A stretch of DNA of 64,000 bases from UBA6522 sp965204155 (GCA_965204155.1 OZ241971.1:4216001-4280000); one strand, 5' to 3'; counted from the stretch's first letter, positions 31,876 to 41,202 are shown. The notes: generated by a model from the sequence alone, not told the origin. Translations and numbers: made by a program.

Positions 31876-34593
31876 ATGAAACGACACTATTGCGCCATCG
31901 GCGCCGCGGCCCTGTCGGCCGGGTTTATTTTCGCACTTTCGGGACCGGCGGCAGCACAGCAGTCCGCGTCCGCCCAGGCCATGCTGGAGGAGGTCGTGGT
32001 CACGGCTCGCAGACGTGAAGAAAGTCTGCAGGACCTGCCACTGTCGGTGAGTGCCATCACCGCCGACGCCATGCAGGCCCAGGGGATCTACGACATCATG
32101 GATATCTCCGATCACGTGCCGAACGTGAACTTCACGAATACGGGACGGCGCGGCGTGACGGCGATTTACATTCGCGGCATCGGCAACGACTCGCCGGGTC
32201 ATCTTCAGCCTGTCGGGGCAGGGACCTACATCGATGGGCACTATCTGCCCAACACCGTCGGCAACATGCTCAACACGGTCGATATCGAGCGGATCGAGGT
32301 ACTGCGCGGTCCCCAGGGCACGCTGTTCGGCAAGAACACCACCGGCGGAGCCATCAATATTGTCAGTGCAAAGCCGGGACCGGAATTCGAGGCCAGTGCC
32401 CGCGTGCGTGCCGCCAGCTACGGGGATCTGGGCATCCGGGGCATGGTCAACCTTCCTCTGAGCGATACGGTGGCCGCGCGTTTCAGTTACGCCAACGAGT
32501 CTTCGGATGGTTATTACTACAACCGCACCCTGGATTCGGATTGGGGCGCGACGGACCTGAACGCCTTTTCGGCTGCGCTGCGATTCACGCCCGATGACAA
32601 CTGGACCGTGGACCTGGGCTTCCGCGGCAATTACCAGGACGACCACAACGCGCCGGGCCAGTGCCGGGCGCGCCCGTCGCAGGGACAGGTCGACAACTTT
32701 TCCAGGACGGTCGCAGTCAACGGCGAGGTCATTCACCAAGGGCAAGAATATAACGGACCGGTCTATGACGACGGCATTGGCCAATGGGGTGGTGGTCACA
32801 ACTTCGGTCGGCGAGGCGGAAACGATGAGGTGACCATTAATGGTCGCCCGCCGGAAGAATTCGGCATCAACCGTCGTGGCGACGGACGGTACCGCATCAA
32901 CTTCGGCGGACACGTCGAGCGCCTTTACGACGGCGCAGTCATCGATTTATGGAACGCCTGCAACACCGACAACGCCATGGGCGATTTCGTCACGTCGTCG
33001 GAAAAGGCGAGCATGCTGCAGTTGGACAACGAGAACGTGAACGCGACGATCCAGTGGGATTCGGCCGGCGAGATCGGGGGGCTGGACAACCTGAATGTCA
33101 AGGTCATCGCCTCCAATCACGTGACCGACTACAACTATTTCCAGGACCGCGACTACTCTTCGACCCCCATGGACGCCATCGGCACGCCTCCGTTTCCGGG
33201 CCGCGGGACAATCCGCACGACCACGAATTTCGAGGTGTTGTTCACGGCGGTGGCGAACGAGCGGGTGGACTTCGTGCTCGGCGCGCACTTCTTCGATGAC
33301 GACAGCGAAACCGGCGGCGGCGACTGTCTGCGCACGACCCGGGAGAACTTCGCCGCGCTTAGCGATCCTGAGTCGGGCTTTTCCATCGCGTGCATGCCCG
33401 ACGGCGGCACGCAGTTCGACTGGCTGTCTTCGCCTCGAAATGTTCCGGGCGGACCCTATCCGGCCGGCATGAGCGGTGTGATCCAGACCGATTCCCAGGC
33501 GCTGTTCGGGCATGCGACCATCGCCCTGACCGACGCCTGGACGCTGGACGTGGGCGCCCGGTGGACGGACGAAGACCGTTTCTTCAACCTGGTCGAGCTC
33601 GAGACCGTGCCGGAGACCTGCAGCTTCGGTCTGCCAGGCGACCCGCCCCGTTCGCAATTCTGCACGCCGGACTACATCCTGAGCTTCGGATCCATCTTTG
33701 ATGGCGGCTTCTATAACGACACCTCGGCGAATTTCGGCGAAACCACGCCGATGTTGAGTTTGACCCGTAACCTGGACGAAGGGATGTTCTATCTGCTGTA
33801 TTCTCAGGGGTTCCTGTCGGGTGCGTTCAACGACGAGCTCAACACCACGCTGGTGCCCGAGCTGACGCCATTGCTCACCTACAATCCGGAGCATGTGGCC
33901 AACTACGAGATCGGCTACAAGGGCACCCTGGCGGACGGTCGCGTCCGCATCGCGGGCGATCTGTTCTGGATGGATTACACGGACAAGCAGGAACAGGTCA
34001 ATATCGACAACTCCGACGGACGCTTCGGCGGCGATCCGGCGCTCAACATCGTCACCAACGCGGCGACGGTCGACATCGTCGGCATCGAGTTCGAGTTGCG
34101 CGCCACACCGTGGGACGGTGGATTCGTCTCTCTCGATGTGGGTCGGCTGGAGGCCACGTACGGCAAGTACGAGTCGTTCGACCCGGACAACCCGGACCAG
34201 CTCATCGACAACTCGTTGCTGAGCATTGCCGACTACTCGCCGGAGTGGACCATCAATGCCACCGTCGAGCACGCATTCCAGATGGGCGGTGGGACCCTGA
34301 CCCCCATGCTGGGGATGTACTGGCAGGATGACTATGACTTTGCGGGCGGGCTGAACACGGAGACCAGCGAGCGCTCGCTGTGCTTCACGCCGGCATACGC
34401 CAAGTTCCGTGCGCGGGCCACGTACGAGCCGGCACAAGGCAACTGGACCGCTTCGGTGTACGGACAGAACATCACCGACGAGCGATACAACGAGTGGTGC
34501 GGCGGCGCCACCGGTAACCGCTCGGGCGTGTATTTCTATCGTTACGGCCGTCCGGCGACGTGGGGCGCCGAGTTCAACGTTCGCTGGCAATAG
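31876..34593 (+). CDS. TonB-dependent receptor (tandem copy 1)
   Basis: Outer-membrane receptor of 905 residues. The start is ATG 31876 because it begins the signal peptide (YCAIGAAALSAGFIFALSG, cleavage near AAA-QQ); the open frame extends further upstream without resemblance. TonB box-like LEEVVVTARRREESLQDLPL, plug with ERIEVLRGPQGTLFGKNTTG and GGAINIVSAKP. The barrel ends AEFNVRWQ, without the usual terminal Phe or Trp. It is a close paralogue of the next TBDR: the mature N termini are nearly identical while the middle (residues about 240-370, likely extracellular loops) differs strongly. Probably takes up a large organic substrate rather than a siderophore. Confidence 0.93.
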   Translation: MKRHYCAIGAAALSAGFIFALSGPAAAQQSASAQAMLEEVVVTARRREESLQDLPLSVSAITADAMQAQGIYDIMDISDHVPNVNFTNTGRRGVTAIYIRGIGNDSPGHLQPVGAGTYIDGHYLPNTVGNMLNTVDIERIEVLRGPQGTLFGKNTTGGAINIVSAKPGPEFEASARVRAASYGDLGIRGMVNLPLSDTVAARFSYANESSDGYYYNRTLDSDWGATDLNAFSAALRFTPDDNWTVDLGFRGNYQDDHNAPGQCRARPSQGQVDNFSRTVAVNGEVIHQGQEYNGPVYDDGIGQWGGGHNFGRRGGNDEVTINGRPPEEFGINRRGDGRYRINFGGHVERLYDGAVIDLWNACNTDNAMGDFVTSSEKASMLQLDNENVNATIQWDSAGEIGGLDNLNVKVIASNHVTDYNYFQDRDYSSTPMDAIGTPPFPGRGTIRTTTNFEVLFTAVANERVDFVLGAHFFDDDSETGGGDCLRTTRENFAALSDPESGFSIACMPDGGTQFDWLSSPRNVPGGPYPAGMSGVIQTDSQALFGHATIALTDAWTLDVGARWTDEDRFFNLVELETVPETCSFGLPGDPPRSQFCTPDYILSFGSIFDGGFYNDTSANFGETTPMLSLTRNLDEGMFYLLYSQGFLSGAFNDELNTTLVPELTPLLTYNPEHVANYEIGYKGTLADGRVRIAGDLFWMDYTDKQEQVNIDNSDGRFGGDPALNIVTNAATVDIVGIEFELRATPWDGGFVSLDVGRLEATYGKYESFDPDNPDQLIDNSLLSIADYSPEWTINATVEHAFQMGGGTLTPMLGMYWQDDYDFAGGLNTETSERSLCFTPAYAKFRARATYEPAQGNWTASVYGQNITDERYNEWCGGATGNRSGVYFYRYGRPATWGAEFNVRWQ

Positions 34594-34621
34594 CCGATCA
34601 AGCGACTCTGACGCAGACGCG

Positions 34622-34650
34622 AAACGGCACCTCTTCGGGGGTGCCGTTTT
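34622..34650 (+). terminator. Rho-independent terminator after TBDR 1
   Basis: AAACGGCACC (34622-34631) pairs perfectly with GGTGCCGTTT (34640-34649), loop of 8, followed by T and a GC-poor tail; A and T runs flank the stem, so it could work on both strands. It lies 28 bp after the stop codon. Confidence 0.85.
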
Positions 34651-34745
34651 GCGTTTGGCTGGAATGTTCACCGGAGAGGAAGCGGTGCCGGTGGAGCCTG
34701 TGTTGCGTACGGATTTATCCGACGTACACTCAGAGATTGTTGCTT

Positions 34746-34786
34746 TATGTCAACAAACGTGCATGATGTAAATTTGTCGACATAAT
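34746..34786. promoter_or_regulatory. 13-bp inverted repeat pair upstream of TBDR 2
   Basis: TTATGTCAACAAA (34746-34758) and TTTGTCGACATAA (34774-34786) are inverted copies with one mismatch, 15 bp apart, centres 28 bp apart. Each arm contains a near-palindrome TGTCnACA, so two dimers could bind side by side on the helix. The surrounding 34650-34971 is markedly AT-rich and carries no gene. Confidence 0.5.
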
Positions 34787-34804
34787 CGGTATTTGTAATC
34801 GTTT

Positions 34805-34814
34805 TATCGATAAT
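34805..34814. promoter_or_regulatory. Palindrome TTATCGATAA upstream of TBDR 2
   Basis: Ten-base perfect palindrome with ATCGAT at the dyad, similar to the LacI-like cores at 12549 and 31756 but not identical. Lies 97 bp upstream of the candidate promoter. Confidence 0.3.
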
Positions 34815-34901
34815 ACTGGCACCAAAACAAAAATATCTGCAACTATTCGCATAGATTATCGACGGTCGCTGCAACGGTTGCGAAGATGTAATGGTTGACC
34901 G

Positions 34902-34931
34902 TTGACTCACGGTTTTACTTATATATATATT
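34902..34931 (+). promoter_or_regulatory. Candidate promoter of TBDR 2
   Basis: TTGACT (34902-34907) followed by an alternating TA stretch giving TATATA (34924-34929, spacer 16) or TATATT (34926-34931, spacer 18). The start codon at 34972 lies about 40 bp downstream. A second GTTGAC precedes it directly. Confidence 0.5.
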
Positions 34932-34971
34932 CCCGGCGGTGTTAGCAATAGCGGTTCATCTGGAGACGATA

Positions 34972-37692
34972 ATGGGAGCAAGAAAAGGGGTCTGGGGCGT
35001 ATTGGGGCTGGCGGGAGGCATACTCCTGTTTGCATCGGGACAACAAGCCACGGCGCAGAGCGCGTCCGCTCAGGCCATGCTGGAAGAGGTGGTGGTCACG
35101 GCCCGGCGGCGCGAAGAGAACCTGCAGGACCTGCCTTTGTCCATCGCGGCGATCACTGCGGATGCGATGGAGGCCCAGGGTATCTACTCCGTTGAGGACG
35201 TCGGCGATTTCATACCCAACGTCACCCTGACGCAATCGGACCGCGCCAATAACACCCGTATCGTGATTCGCGGCATCGGCGGTGGGCATCCGGATCCGGT
35301 GTTTCCGTTCGGAAGCGGCATGTACATTGACGGCCACTACATTCCGAACTCACTCGGCGGCTACATGACCACCATGGATATCGAGCGGGTTGAAGTGCTG
35401 CGCGGTCCCCAGGGCACGCTGTTCGGCAAGAACGTCACCGGCGGACTGGTCAACATCGTCACGGCCAAGCCCGCGCCGGAGTTCGGCTCCAGCCTTACCG
35501 TCCGGGCGGCAGACCACGGCCAGCAGGATTTCAGGGGCATGGTCAACGTGCCGCTCAGCGACAGCGTCTTTGCTCGACTGGGCGTTGCCAAGGAGACCAT
35601 GGACGGCTACTACCGCAATCACAATCTGGACATCACGCAGGGTGCGACGGATTTAACGGCCTTCAATGCCGCGATCCGATTTCAACCCAATGATAACTGG
35701 ACGGTTGATTTTTCGTACAACAAGCAGGATCGCAACGACGACAACAAGCCCATCCAGTGCAATCCGTTTGACGGCAGCGCGGGGGCTTGGGGCGCTCGCG
35801 GGTCGGCCGGCGACGGCGGCGGCCGGTCACGGCCGGCGCACTTGGACCGTACTTACAGCCCGCTGTGGAACGGAGCGCTTCAATCTGACTGGCGCGACCC
35901 GAGCACGCCTACTCCCAACTTGTGGCCAAGCGGCTGGCTGTATACCCAGGGGCATCGGGACGCCTGCGCAGCGGATGCCGCGGCTGGCACGTTCGTGACT
36001 TCGTCCGACAAGTATCACTTTGCGGACTTGGCGGTCGATTCGGGATTTGCCTCGATACAGTGGGCTTCCGATGGCGAAATTGGCAGTTTGGATGACCTCT
36101 CGGTGAGGTTCAACACGTCGTTCCGCGAGACGGATTACGACTACCAGCAGGATCGTGACGGTTCCTTCTACGACATCGACAACATCGGCATGCCGGTGTG
36201 GGCCAACAGCGCGGGCGGCGACGTCGGACAGGACAACGACACCAAGGGTTGGGAATTCCTGGTGGAAGGCTCCGCCAACGATCGTTTCGACTTTACGGTC
36301 GGCGTGAACTACTTCCACGAGCTGGCCCGGAACGGAGACGGCGCCTGCCGGGATCGCTTTCAGGCCAGCGGTTACGCTGATCTCGATCCAAACCAACCGG
36401 TACTCCCGAACGGAAGCCCCAATCCGGCGATGGGCGACGGCAGCCACGTCATTGACTGCTCGGATGTCATCTCCGGCTTGTATTTCGACCTGTTGCCCGG
36501 CCAGTTCCTGCCGTTCATCAATACGTCGCGGATCGAAAACGAGTCCATCGGCGTGTTCGCGCATGTTTCGTACGACTTCAATGACGACTGGACGCTGGAT
36601 ATCGGTGCCCGTTCGACCACTGACGATCGTCAGTTCTGGAACATGGAAGCCGGAATCAGCGGCTGCTCGATCGAGGAAGTGCTGGCTGGGGGAATGGACG
36701 GCGATGTCGAGAATCGAAGGCTGGGAGGACCGCTCGCCGCCAACGGTTCGATGATGTGCCGGTTTGACTGGGGCGTGTCCTTCGATTCCACCATTCGCGA
36801 AGGCTTCTACAATTCCGCCGAAGATTCCTTCAGCGCGGTGACGCCATCGATCAGCCTTTCCCGCCATCTGGAGCCGTCCGGCGCGCTGGACAGCGGAATG
36901 GTCTATGTCCTTTATTCCGAAGGCTTCCTCACCGGCGGCTTCAATACGGAAATCAACTCCAATCTGCCGGGAATCGACAAGTTCCTGTCCTACGGTCCTG
37001 AGCATGTGGCGAACTACGAGCTTGGCTTCAAGGGTTCGTTCGCGGACGGTCGACTGCAGATCATGGCCGATGTCTTCATGATGGACTACAGCGACAAGCA
37101 GGAAAGCATCCAGGTTCCCAACGACGACGCGATTCTCGGTATCGACGAGTCGCTGGGCATCCTGACCAACGTATCGGATGTGGACATCAGCGGTATCGAG
37201 CTTGAGCTTCGGGCTTCACCCTGGGACAACGGCTTCGTGTCGCTGGATCTGGGTACGCTGAGCAACAACTACGCGAGCTTCGAGTATCCCGATCCCTCTG
37301 ATCCGTCCCAGACCATCGACCAGTCGGGCAATGTGATATCCGACCTCACCCCGGACTGGACCATGAGCTTCAGCATCGAGCATGCGTTCAACCTGGCCAA
37401 CGGAGCCTCGATAACCCCGCGTATCGGCATCTTCTCCTCGGGCGAATACGATTGGGGCGCGGATGTCGACGGGCAACCGGCGACGGTGTGTAACCAGTCG
37501 TCCTATTCGAAGGTCAACGCCCGCGTGACGTACCTCCCGGCGGTCGGCAACTGGCGTGCCTCTCTCTTCGGCAGCAACATCACCGACGAGCTGATCTACG
37601 AGTTCTGCGGCGACAGCCGCGGCGTGTACCGTTATCGGCACGCGCGCCCGGCCTATTGGGGGCTGGAGTTCTCTGCGGATTGGGGTGGATAA
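34972..37692 (+). CDS. TonB-dependent receptor (tandem copy 2)
   Basis: Outer-membrane receptor of 906 residues, paralogue of the preceding gene. ATG 34972 has GGAG 7 bp upstream and starts a signal peptide (GVLGLAGGILLFASGQQATA). TonB box-like LEEVVVTARRREENLQDLPL, plug with ERVEVLRGPQGTLFGKNVTG and GLVNIVTAKPAPEFG. The barrel ends LEFSADWGG, again lacking a terminal aromatic residue. It has its own AT-rich promoter region with several palindromes, so it is probably regulated apart from copy 1. Conserved frame with divergent central loops suggests related but different ligands. Confidence 0.93.
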   Translation: MGARKGVWGVLGLAGGILLFASGQQATAQSASAQAMLEEVVVTARRREENLQDLPLSIAAITADAMEAQGIYSVEDVGDFIPNVTLTQSDRANNTRIVIRGIGGGHPDPVFPFGSGMYIDGHYIPNSLGGYMTTMDIERVEVLRGPQGTLFGKNVTGGLVNIVTAKPAPEFGSSLTVRAADHGQQDFRGMVNVPLSDSVFARLGVAKETMDGYYRNHNLDITQGATDLTAFNAAIRFQPNDNWTVDFSYNKQDRNDDNKPIQCNPFDGSAGAWGARGSAGDGGGRSRPAHLDRTYSPLWNGALQSDWRDPSTPTPNLWPSGWLYTQGHRDACAADAAAGTFVTSSDKYHFADLAVDSGFASIQWASDGEIGSLDDLSVRFNTSFRETDYDYQQDRDGSFYDIDNIGMPVWANSAGGDVGQDNDTKGWEFLVEGSANDRFDFTVGVNYFHELARNGDGACRDRFQASGYADLDPNQPVLPNGSPNPAMGDGSHVIDCSDVISGLYFDLLPGQFLPFINTSRIENESIGVFAHVSYDFNDDWTLDIGARSTTDDRQFWNMEAGISGCSIEEVLAGGMDGDVENRRLGGPLAANGSMMCRFDWGVSFDSTIREGFYNSAEDSFSAVTPSISLSRHLEPSGALDSGMVYVLYSEGFLTGGFNTEINSNLPGIDKFLSYGPEHVANYELGFKGSFADGRLQIMADVFMMDYSDKQESIQVPNDDAILGIDESLGILTNVSDVDISGIELELRASPWDNGFVSLDLGTLSNNYASFEYPDPSDPSQTIDQSGNVISDLTPDWTMSFSIEHAFNLANGASITPRIGIFSSGEYDWGADVDGQPATVCNQSSYSKVNARVTYLPAVGNWRASLFGSNITDELIYEFCGDSRGVYRYRHARPAYWGLEFSADWGG

Positions 37693-37758
37693 TCGCTTGA
37701 CTTAGCGTCCGGTCGCGCCGCTTTACGTGGCAGCGCGTTTCGGAGCCAGGTGACAGAG

Positions 37759-37783
37759 CACGGCGCCTCATCGAGGCGCCGTG
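37759..37783 (+). terminator. Hairpin terminator after TBDR 2
   Basis: CACGGCGCCTC (37759-37769) and GAGGCGCCGTG (37773-37783) form an 11-bp stem with a 3-base loop, 66 bp after the stop codon. The T-run is poor (TGCTATT). Confidence 0.6.
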
Positions 37784-37953
37784 TGCTATTCGCGCGCCAG
37801 GCATGGCGCGTAGCGCCGTAACTGGCGCTGCTCCAGTACACGTGGTGGTGGCTGGATGACTTGGCGGCGAAAACTGACTGTAAAGCGGAGACACTGCGGA
37901 AAGGAGTCTCCGGTATACTCGGATCGGTATTGATTCACGGAGACGAGGGGGCT

Positions 37954-38667
37954 GTGAAGACCACAATACGCACGATAGCCCTGTCCGTCGCAGGCACTCT
38001 GGTTTTGTTTTGGTATGCGGGGGGAAACGGCCAGGAGCCCAACCCTGCAACCGAGCAGGACGCAAGTGTCACTGCAGAGGGTCTTCATCGGGTGGATCCA
38101 TCGATCATGGAGGCGGCCTGGGTCAAGCCCGATTTCGATCTCTCGGGTTACACGAGGATCATGCTCATGCCCACCGCCGTGCATTTTCGCGACGTGCCTG
38201 AAAAATCGACCGACGCGCGTACCAGAGCCATGACGGAGGAGTTTCCTCTCGATGACGAAAGGAAAGAATGGCTTCGCGGGCTGTGGCGCGAGGCCGTCGG
38301 GGCCAGGTTCGCACCAGAAGATTCTTATGAATTCTACGTCGGCGTAGACTCGAACGTGCTCGTCGTTCAGGGCTTCCTTGTCGATGTGGTCTCCCGGATT
38401 CCTCCATTTACTCCCGGCAGTGGCTACACCGTCATCAGGGATCCCTGGTCAGCCGTCATCGTGCTCGAGCTGCGGGATGCGGCGACCGCCGAACTGGTGG
38501 CGCGCACCCTCGATCAGCGACACGCGCAAGGGCTTCTGGATGTGGGTTCGGTATGGTACCTGACGGAGGACTTGGTGGACCGCTGGGCACAAGTGCTGTC
38601 CGAGCGCCTGGACCAGATCTCCGACCTTGGTGGACGGATCCGCGAGGCGCCGGATTGGGCGCAATGA
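37954..38667 (+). CDS. Exported hypothetical protein, possibly DUF3313-like
   Basis: A 237-residue protein with a signal peptide (TTIRTIALSVAGTLVLFWYA). The mature part has the pattern seen in DUF3313-type exported proteins: an acidic N-terminal stretch, then AWVKPDFDLSGYTRIMLMP, an alpha/beta body and VIVLELRDAATAELVART near the C terminus. GTG 37954 is chosen because GAGGGGG lies just upstream and the leader starts there. It stands alone between TBDR 2 and a decayed region. No enzymatic motif is visible; a periplasmic or outer-membrane-associated role is inferred only from the leader. Confidence 0.65.
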   Translation: MKTTIRTIALSVAGTLVLFWYAGGNGQEPNPATEQDASVTAEGLHRVDPSIMEAAWVKPDFDLSGYTRIMLMPTAVHFRDVPEKSTDARTRAMTEEFPLDDERKEWLRGLWREAVGARFAPEDSYEFYVGVDSNVLVVQGFLVDVVSRIPPFTPGSGYTVIRDPWSAVIVLELRDAATAELVARTLDQRHAQGLLDVGSVWYLTEDLVDRWAQVLSERLDQISDLGGRIREAPDWAQ

Positions 38668-38997
38668 TCTAGTCGCTTCGCCATCCTCGTTTGGTCCTCC
38701 CGTCAGCGCAAATTCCACCTGACAACCCTGTCCAAATTTTGGGGACCACTTCTGTAGGTGGGCAAACGGCGACCGGCGAAATACTTTGTTGTTCTTAGCG
38801 ATCCGCCGACAGCAACGGATGACCGCAATTTTCGATGGTCGAATTTTCAACCGCGTTGACTTGCACCGGTGTCCTGTCTGGAACTGCTCGGCCTCAGCGT
38901 CACCGATCTCATCGCCGCCCCATCGTGTAACAAACAGTCGCGCGCATACCGATTTTCTCACCAAAACGCCGCGAATCTCCCAATTCCGCCCAGAAAG
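38668..38997. other. Gene-free stretch with a possible IS-end remnant
   Basis: No gene can be supported here. The sequence around 38728-38752 (TGTCCAAATTTTGGGGACCA) resembles the terminal inverted repeats of IS3-family elements, but no second end or transposase is visible. It abuts the 5'-truncated Rpn-type gene. Confidence 0.3.
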
Positions 38998-39591
38998 TTG
39001 GCCCTGCTATCGCTGCCGCCGCTGGCGCGGCTGCAGCCGAAGAACCGCTACGTGCTGCTGGACATGCAGCGGGCTGACACCTGCGGTGTGCCGGAGGACA
39101 ACCTGGTCGGCCTGCAAGTGACGGTGGTGCGCGCCATGCCGGAGGACAAGCCGGCGATTCTGAGACGGGCGGGCGCGGTGCTGTCCGGTCCGGAGCACGG
39201 GGAGCTGCGCGAGGCGTTCATGGAGTGGGTAAAATGGTCCTGGGCGGAGGATTACCGCAGGCACGGGGGCGAGGACGAGGGGTTGCTGGACGAGTTGAAC
39301 AGATTGGTGGCGGCCAGAGAGGTGGATACGATGTCATCGTTGATGGTGAAGAAGTGGGAAGAGCGCGAGCGCCAGAAGGAAGCGCAGATTCTTGCGCGAG
39401 GCATGGAGTTCACGCTGGAGCGTATGGTAACGCGCCGGTTCAACGCGTCCACGGGTGAGCGCCTGTCGGCGTTGCTGGCAGGCGTTTCTGAACGCGAGCG
39501 GCTGGCGGCGGTTGTTGACGCAGTCATCGAATGCGGCACGGGCGAGGAACTGCTCGCCGCAGCCAAACGGATCGTCGATGAGGCGGACTGA
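38998..39591 (+). pseudogene. 5'-truncated Rpn-type recombination-promoting nuclease/putative transposase
   Basis: The reading frame from about 38998 to 39591 matches the C-terminal two thirds of Rpn/YhgA-type proteins: LPPLARLQPKNRYVLLDMQR, then DNLVGLQVTVVRAM, a helical stretch with MSSLMVKKWEERERQKEAQI, and the C-terminal helical domain LERMVTRRFNASTGERLSAL. The N-terminal PD-(D/E)XK nuclease core, which carries the catalytic residues, is missing. The upstream in-frame sequence is unrelated. It is therefore a degraded fragment of a mobile-type gene, consistent with past rearrangement here. Confidence 0.75.
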
Positions 39592-39651
39592 GCGGCGAAC
39601 CCGACGCTGATCGCTGGAGTCCGCGCCCAGCCCTGACCGCCGTGCCATCGG

Positions 39652-39945
39652 CTATGCTACAAGCGCGCGACGAACATGGTCGGGATCCGCCTTGATCAGC
39701 CGCAGGTAGTTGGCCGCCGCGGTGTCCGGCTTGCGTTTTCCCTGCTCCCAACCCTTGATAGTATCGATACTGAGTTGAAACGTCCGGGCAAAAGCTGCCT
39801 GCGACATGTTTACGCTCTGGCGAATCGATCTGATCTCCGCCGGGCTCATCACGATGTAGACGGACTTAGGTGCCGACTCACCTCTCGCGAAATCCACAGC
39901 CTCTTGCAGATTAGCCTGAAGTTCTTCAAACAATTTGGTGTCCAC
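39652..39945 (-). CDS. XRE-family HTH regulator, antitoxin-like (orphan)
   Basis: DNA-binding protein of 97 residues with a Cro/C1-type helix-turn-helix: IRSIRQSVNMSQAAFARTFQ, then SIDTIKGWEQGKRKPDTAA. The N-terminal segment MDTKLFEELQANLQEAVDFA and overall size match HigA/NadS-type antitoxins. The start is GTG 39945 with a perfect AGGAGG 6 bp upstream. The toxin gene normally found just upstream is absent; instead there is a 21-codon ORF (39956-40021, MTNSQKEVARKLVQEIIDAL) that ends 10 bp before it. It may be a relic of a toxin-antitoxin pair or a stand-alone regulator. Confidence 0.85.
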   Translation of the reverse strand: MDTKLFEELQANLQEAVDFARGESAPKSVYIVMSPAEIRSIRQSVNMSQAAFARTFQLSIDTIKGWEQGKRKPDTAAANYLRLIKADPDHVRRALVA

Positions 39946-39955
39946 CGTAGACCTC

Positions 39956-40021
39956 CTAACCCAACGCGTCGATGATTTCTTGAACGAGTTTCCTCGCTAC
40001 TTCCTTTTGGCTGTTCGTCAT
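39956..40021 (-). CDS. 21-codon ORF upstream of the XRE regulator
   Basis: ATG to TAG frame encoding a short amphipathic peptide (MTNSQKEVARKLVQEIIDAL plus Gly). Its stop sits next to the Shine-Dalgarno of the XRE gene, so translation of the two may be coupled. It occupies the place of the expected toxin gene. It could be a toxin-gene remnant, a leader peptide or chance. Confidence 0.3.
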   Translation of the reverse strand: MTNSQKEVARKLVQEIIDALG

Positions 40022-40182
40022 AACCGTTCTCAAGCAGGCACCGTCGCAGCAGGCGCGGCAAGGAGGGTATTGAGCCTGCTGCCTCCTGGCGGTGCTACGC
40101 GGCCGGCGCTGGTATGATCTGCGGCGTTCGGGCGACCACTGCCCATACGCAATAACCCAAGGTAACAGGCGAGGTTTGACCG

Positions 40183-41202
40183 ATGCAACGCACGTTTCTG
40201 GCCGTCTTGATGGCAATTTCCGTGGCGAGGGCCGTGGCGCAGGAAAATCGAAGCATCGATCCAGCCTGGCTGTTCGTCCCCGAGCCGGTCGCCGGTGAGG
40301 AGGCGGTGCTGGTCGAACCGGTAATGGGTTCCGACCTGCCGGTCGAGATTCGATTCGTGGAGCTGCTGGATGGGGTCTACGCGCCCATCGGCGTCAGGAA
40401 GCCGGCAGGGGAGGGGCCTTTTCCAACCGTCGTCTTCGCGCACATGAATGGCGGCTACGGCCTGCGCTGGATCCGCGAATGGACCCAGTACGGTAGCGGG
40501 ACGTTGGAAGCGTTTCTCGATGCCGGCTACGCAGTGGTGTGGATGCGGTACCGGGCCGAGGTGGATACCCCCTTCACCACGGAACTCACGGCAAGGGAGT
40601 TTCAGGGCCGCGACCGGTGGAGCCGGGGGCCGCTGGAGTACGAGGACGCGATCGAGATCGTGGAATACGTGCGGGCACTCCCGGACGTGGATGCCGACAG
40701 GGTCGGCTGGCTCGGAGTGAGCCACGGCGGCGAGATGTTGCTGAAGGTCGCTTCCGAATACGCCGGATTGCGCGCAGGCGTGGCTGCCGAACCGGCCGCC
40801 ATGGATTACCTGGCGAGCCTGCCGCCGGACCCGAACGCCCCTCCGGAGCTGCCGCAACCCGAGACCATGGGGAGCAACACGCCCGAGATGCAGGCGGCGG
40901 CGGTGGCAGCGCTTCGCGGGGAAATCGACATGAATCTCGCGATGGAGCGCATCCGGGCCGTCGAAATGCCGATCTTCGTGGCCGGGAGGGACCGGGATCA
41001 CAACCAGGCGACATTCCGGCTGGCCTACGAACTGTTGAGCGAAGCAGGGAAGACCGTCGAATGGCGCTCGTACGATCATGAGCATCACGGGTTCATCTTC
41101 GTGCAGCGAAATGCAGCCGGAGTCTACGAGCCGGACCCGTTGCAGCAGGCAGCAGTGGCCGATGCCATCGCTTTCTTCGACCGGCACATGAAGTCCGATT
41201 AG
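40183..41202 (+). CDS. Exported alpha/beta hydrolase (dienelactone hydrolase/S9-like)
   Basis: Serine hydrolase of 339 residues with a signal peptide (QRTFLAVLMAISVARAVAQ). Nucleophile elbow GWLGVSHGGEMLLK with Ser in GxSxGG; the acid region is FVAGRDRDHNQ; the catalytic His is in YDHEHHGFIFV. The fold pattern after the leader (APIGVRKPAGEGPFPTVVFA) is that of dienelactone hydrolase/prolyl oligopeptidase-like enzymes. It precedes an ACMSD-like amidohydrolase on the same strand with a 114-bp gap. An ester-cleaving role in the periplasm is inference. Confidence 0.88.
   Translation: MQRTFLAVLMAISVARAVAQENRSIDPAWLFVPEPVAGEEAVLVEPVMGSDLPVEIRFVELLDGVYAPIGVRKPAGEGPFPTVVFAHMNGGYGLRWIREWTQYGSGTLEAFLDAGYAVVWMRYRAEVDTPFTTELTAREFQGRDRWSRGPLEYEDAIEIVEYVRALPDVDADRVGWLGVSHGGEMLLKVASEYAGLRAGVAAEPAAMDYLASLPPDPNAPPELPQPETMGSNTPEMQAAAVAALRGEIDMNLAMERIRAVEMPIFVAGRDRDHNQATFRLAYELLSEAGKTVEWRSYDHEHHGFIFVQRNAAGVYEPDPLQQAAVADAIAFFDRHMKSD

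Noticed and set aside
34915..34932. Alternating TA run as an origin or DNA-unwinding element
   Set aside because: Too short and placed at the -10 position before a TBDR; no DnaA boxes recognised around it.
39652..40021. Complete toxin-antitoxin pair
   Set aside because: Only the antitoxin-like XRE gene is convincing; the upstream 21-codon ORF is too short for a RelE/HigB toxin.
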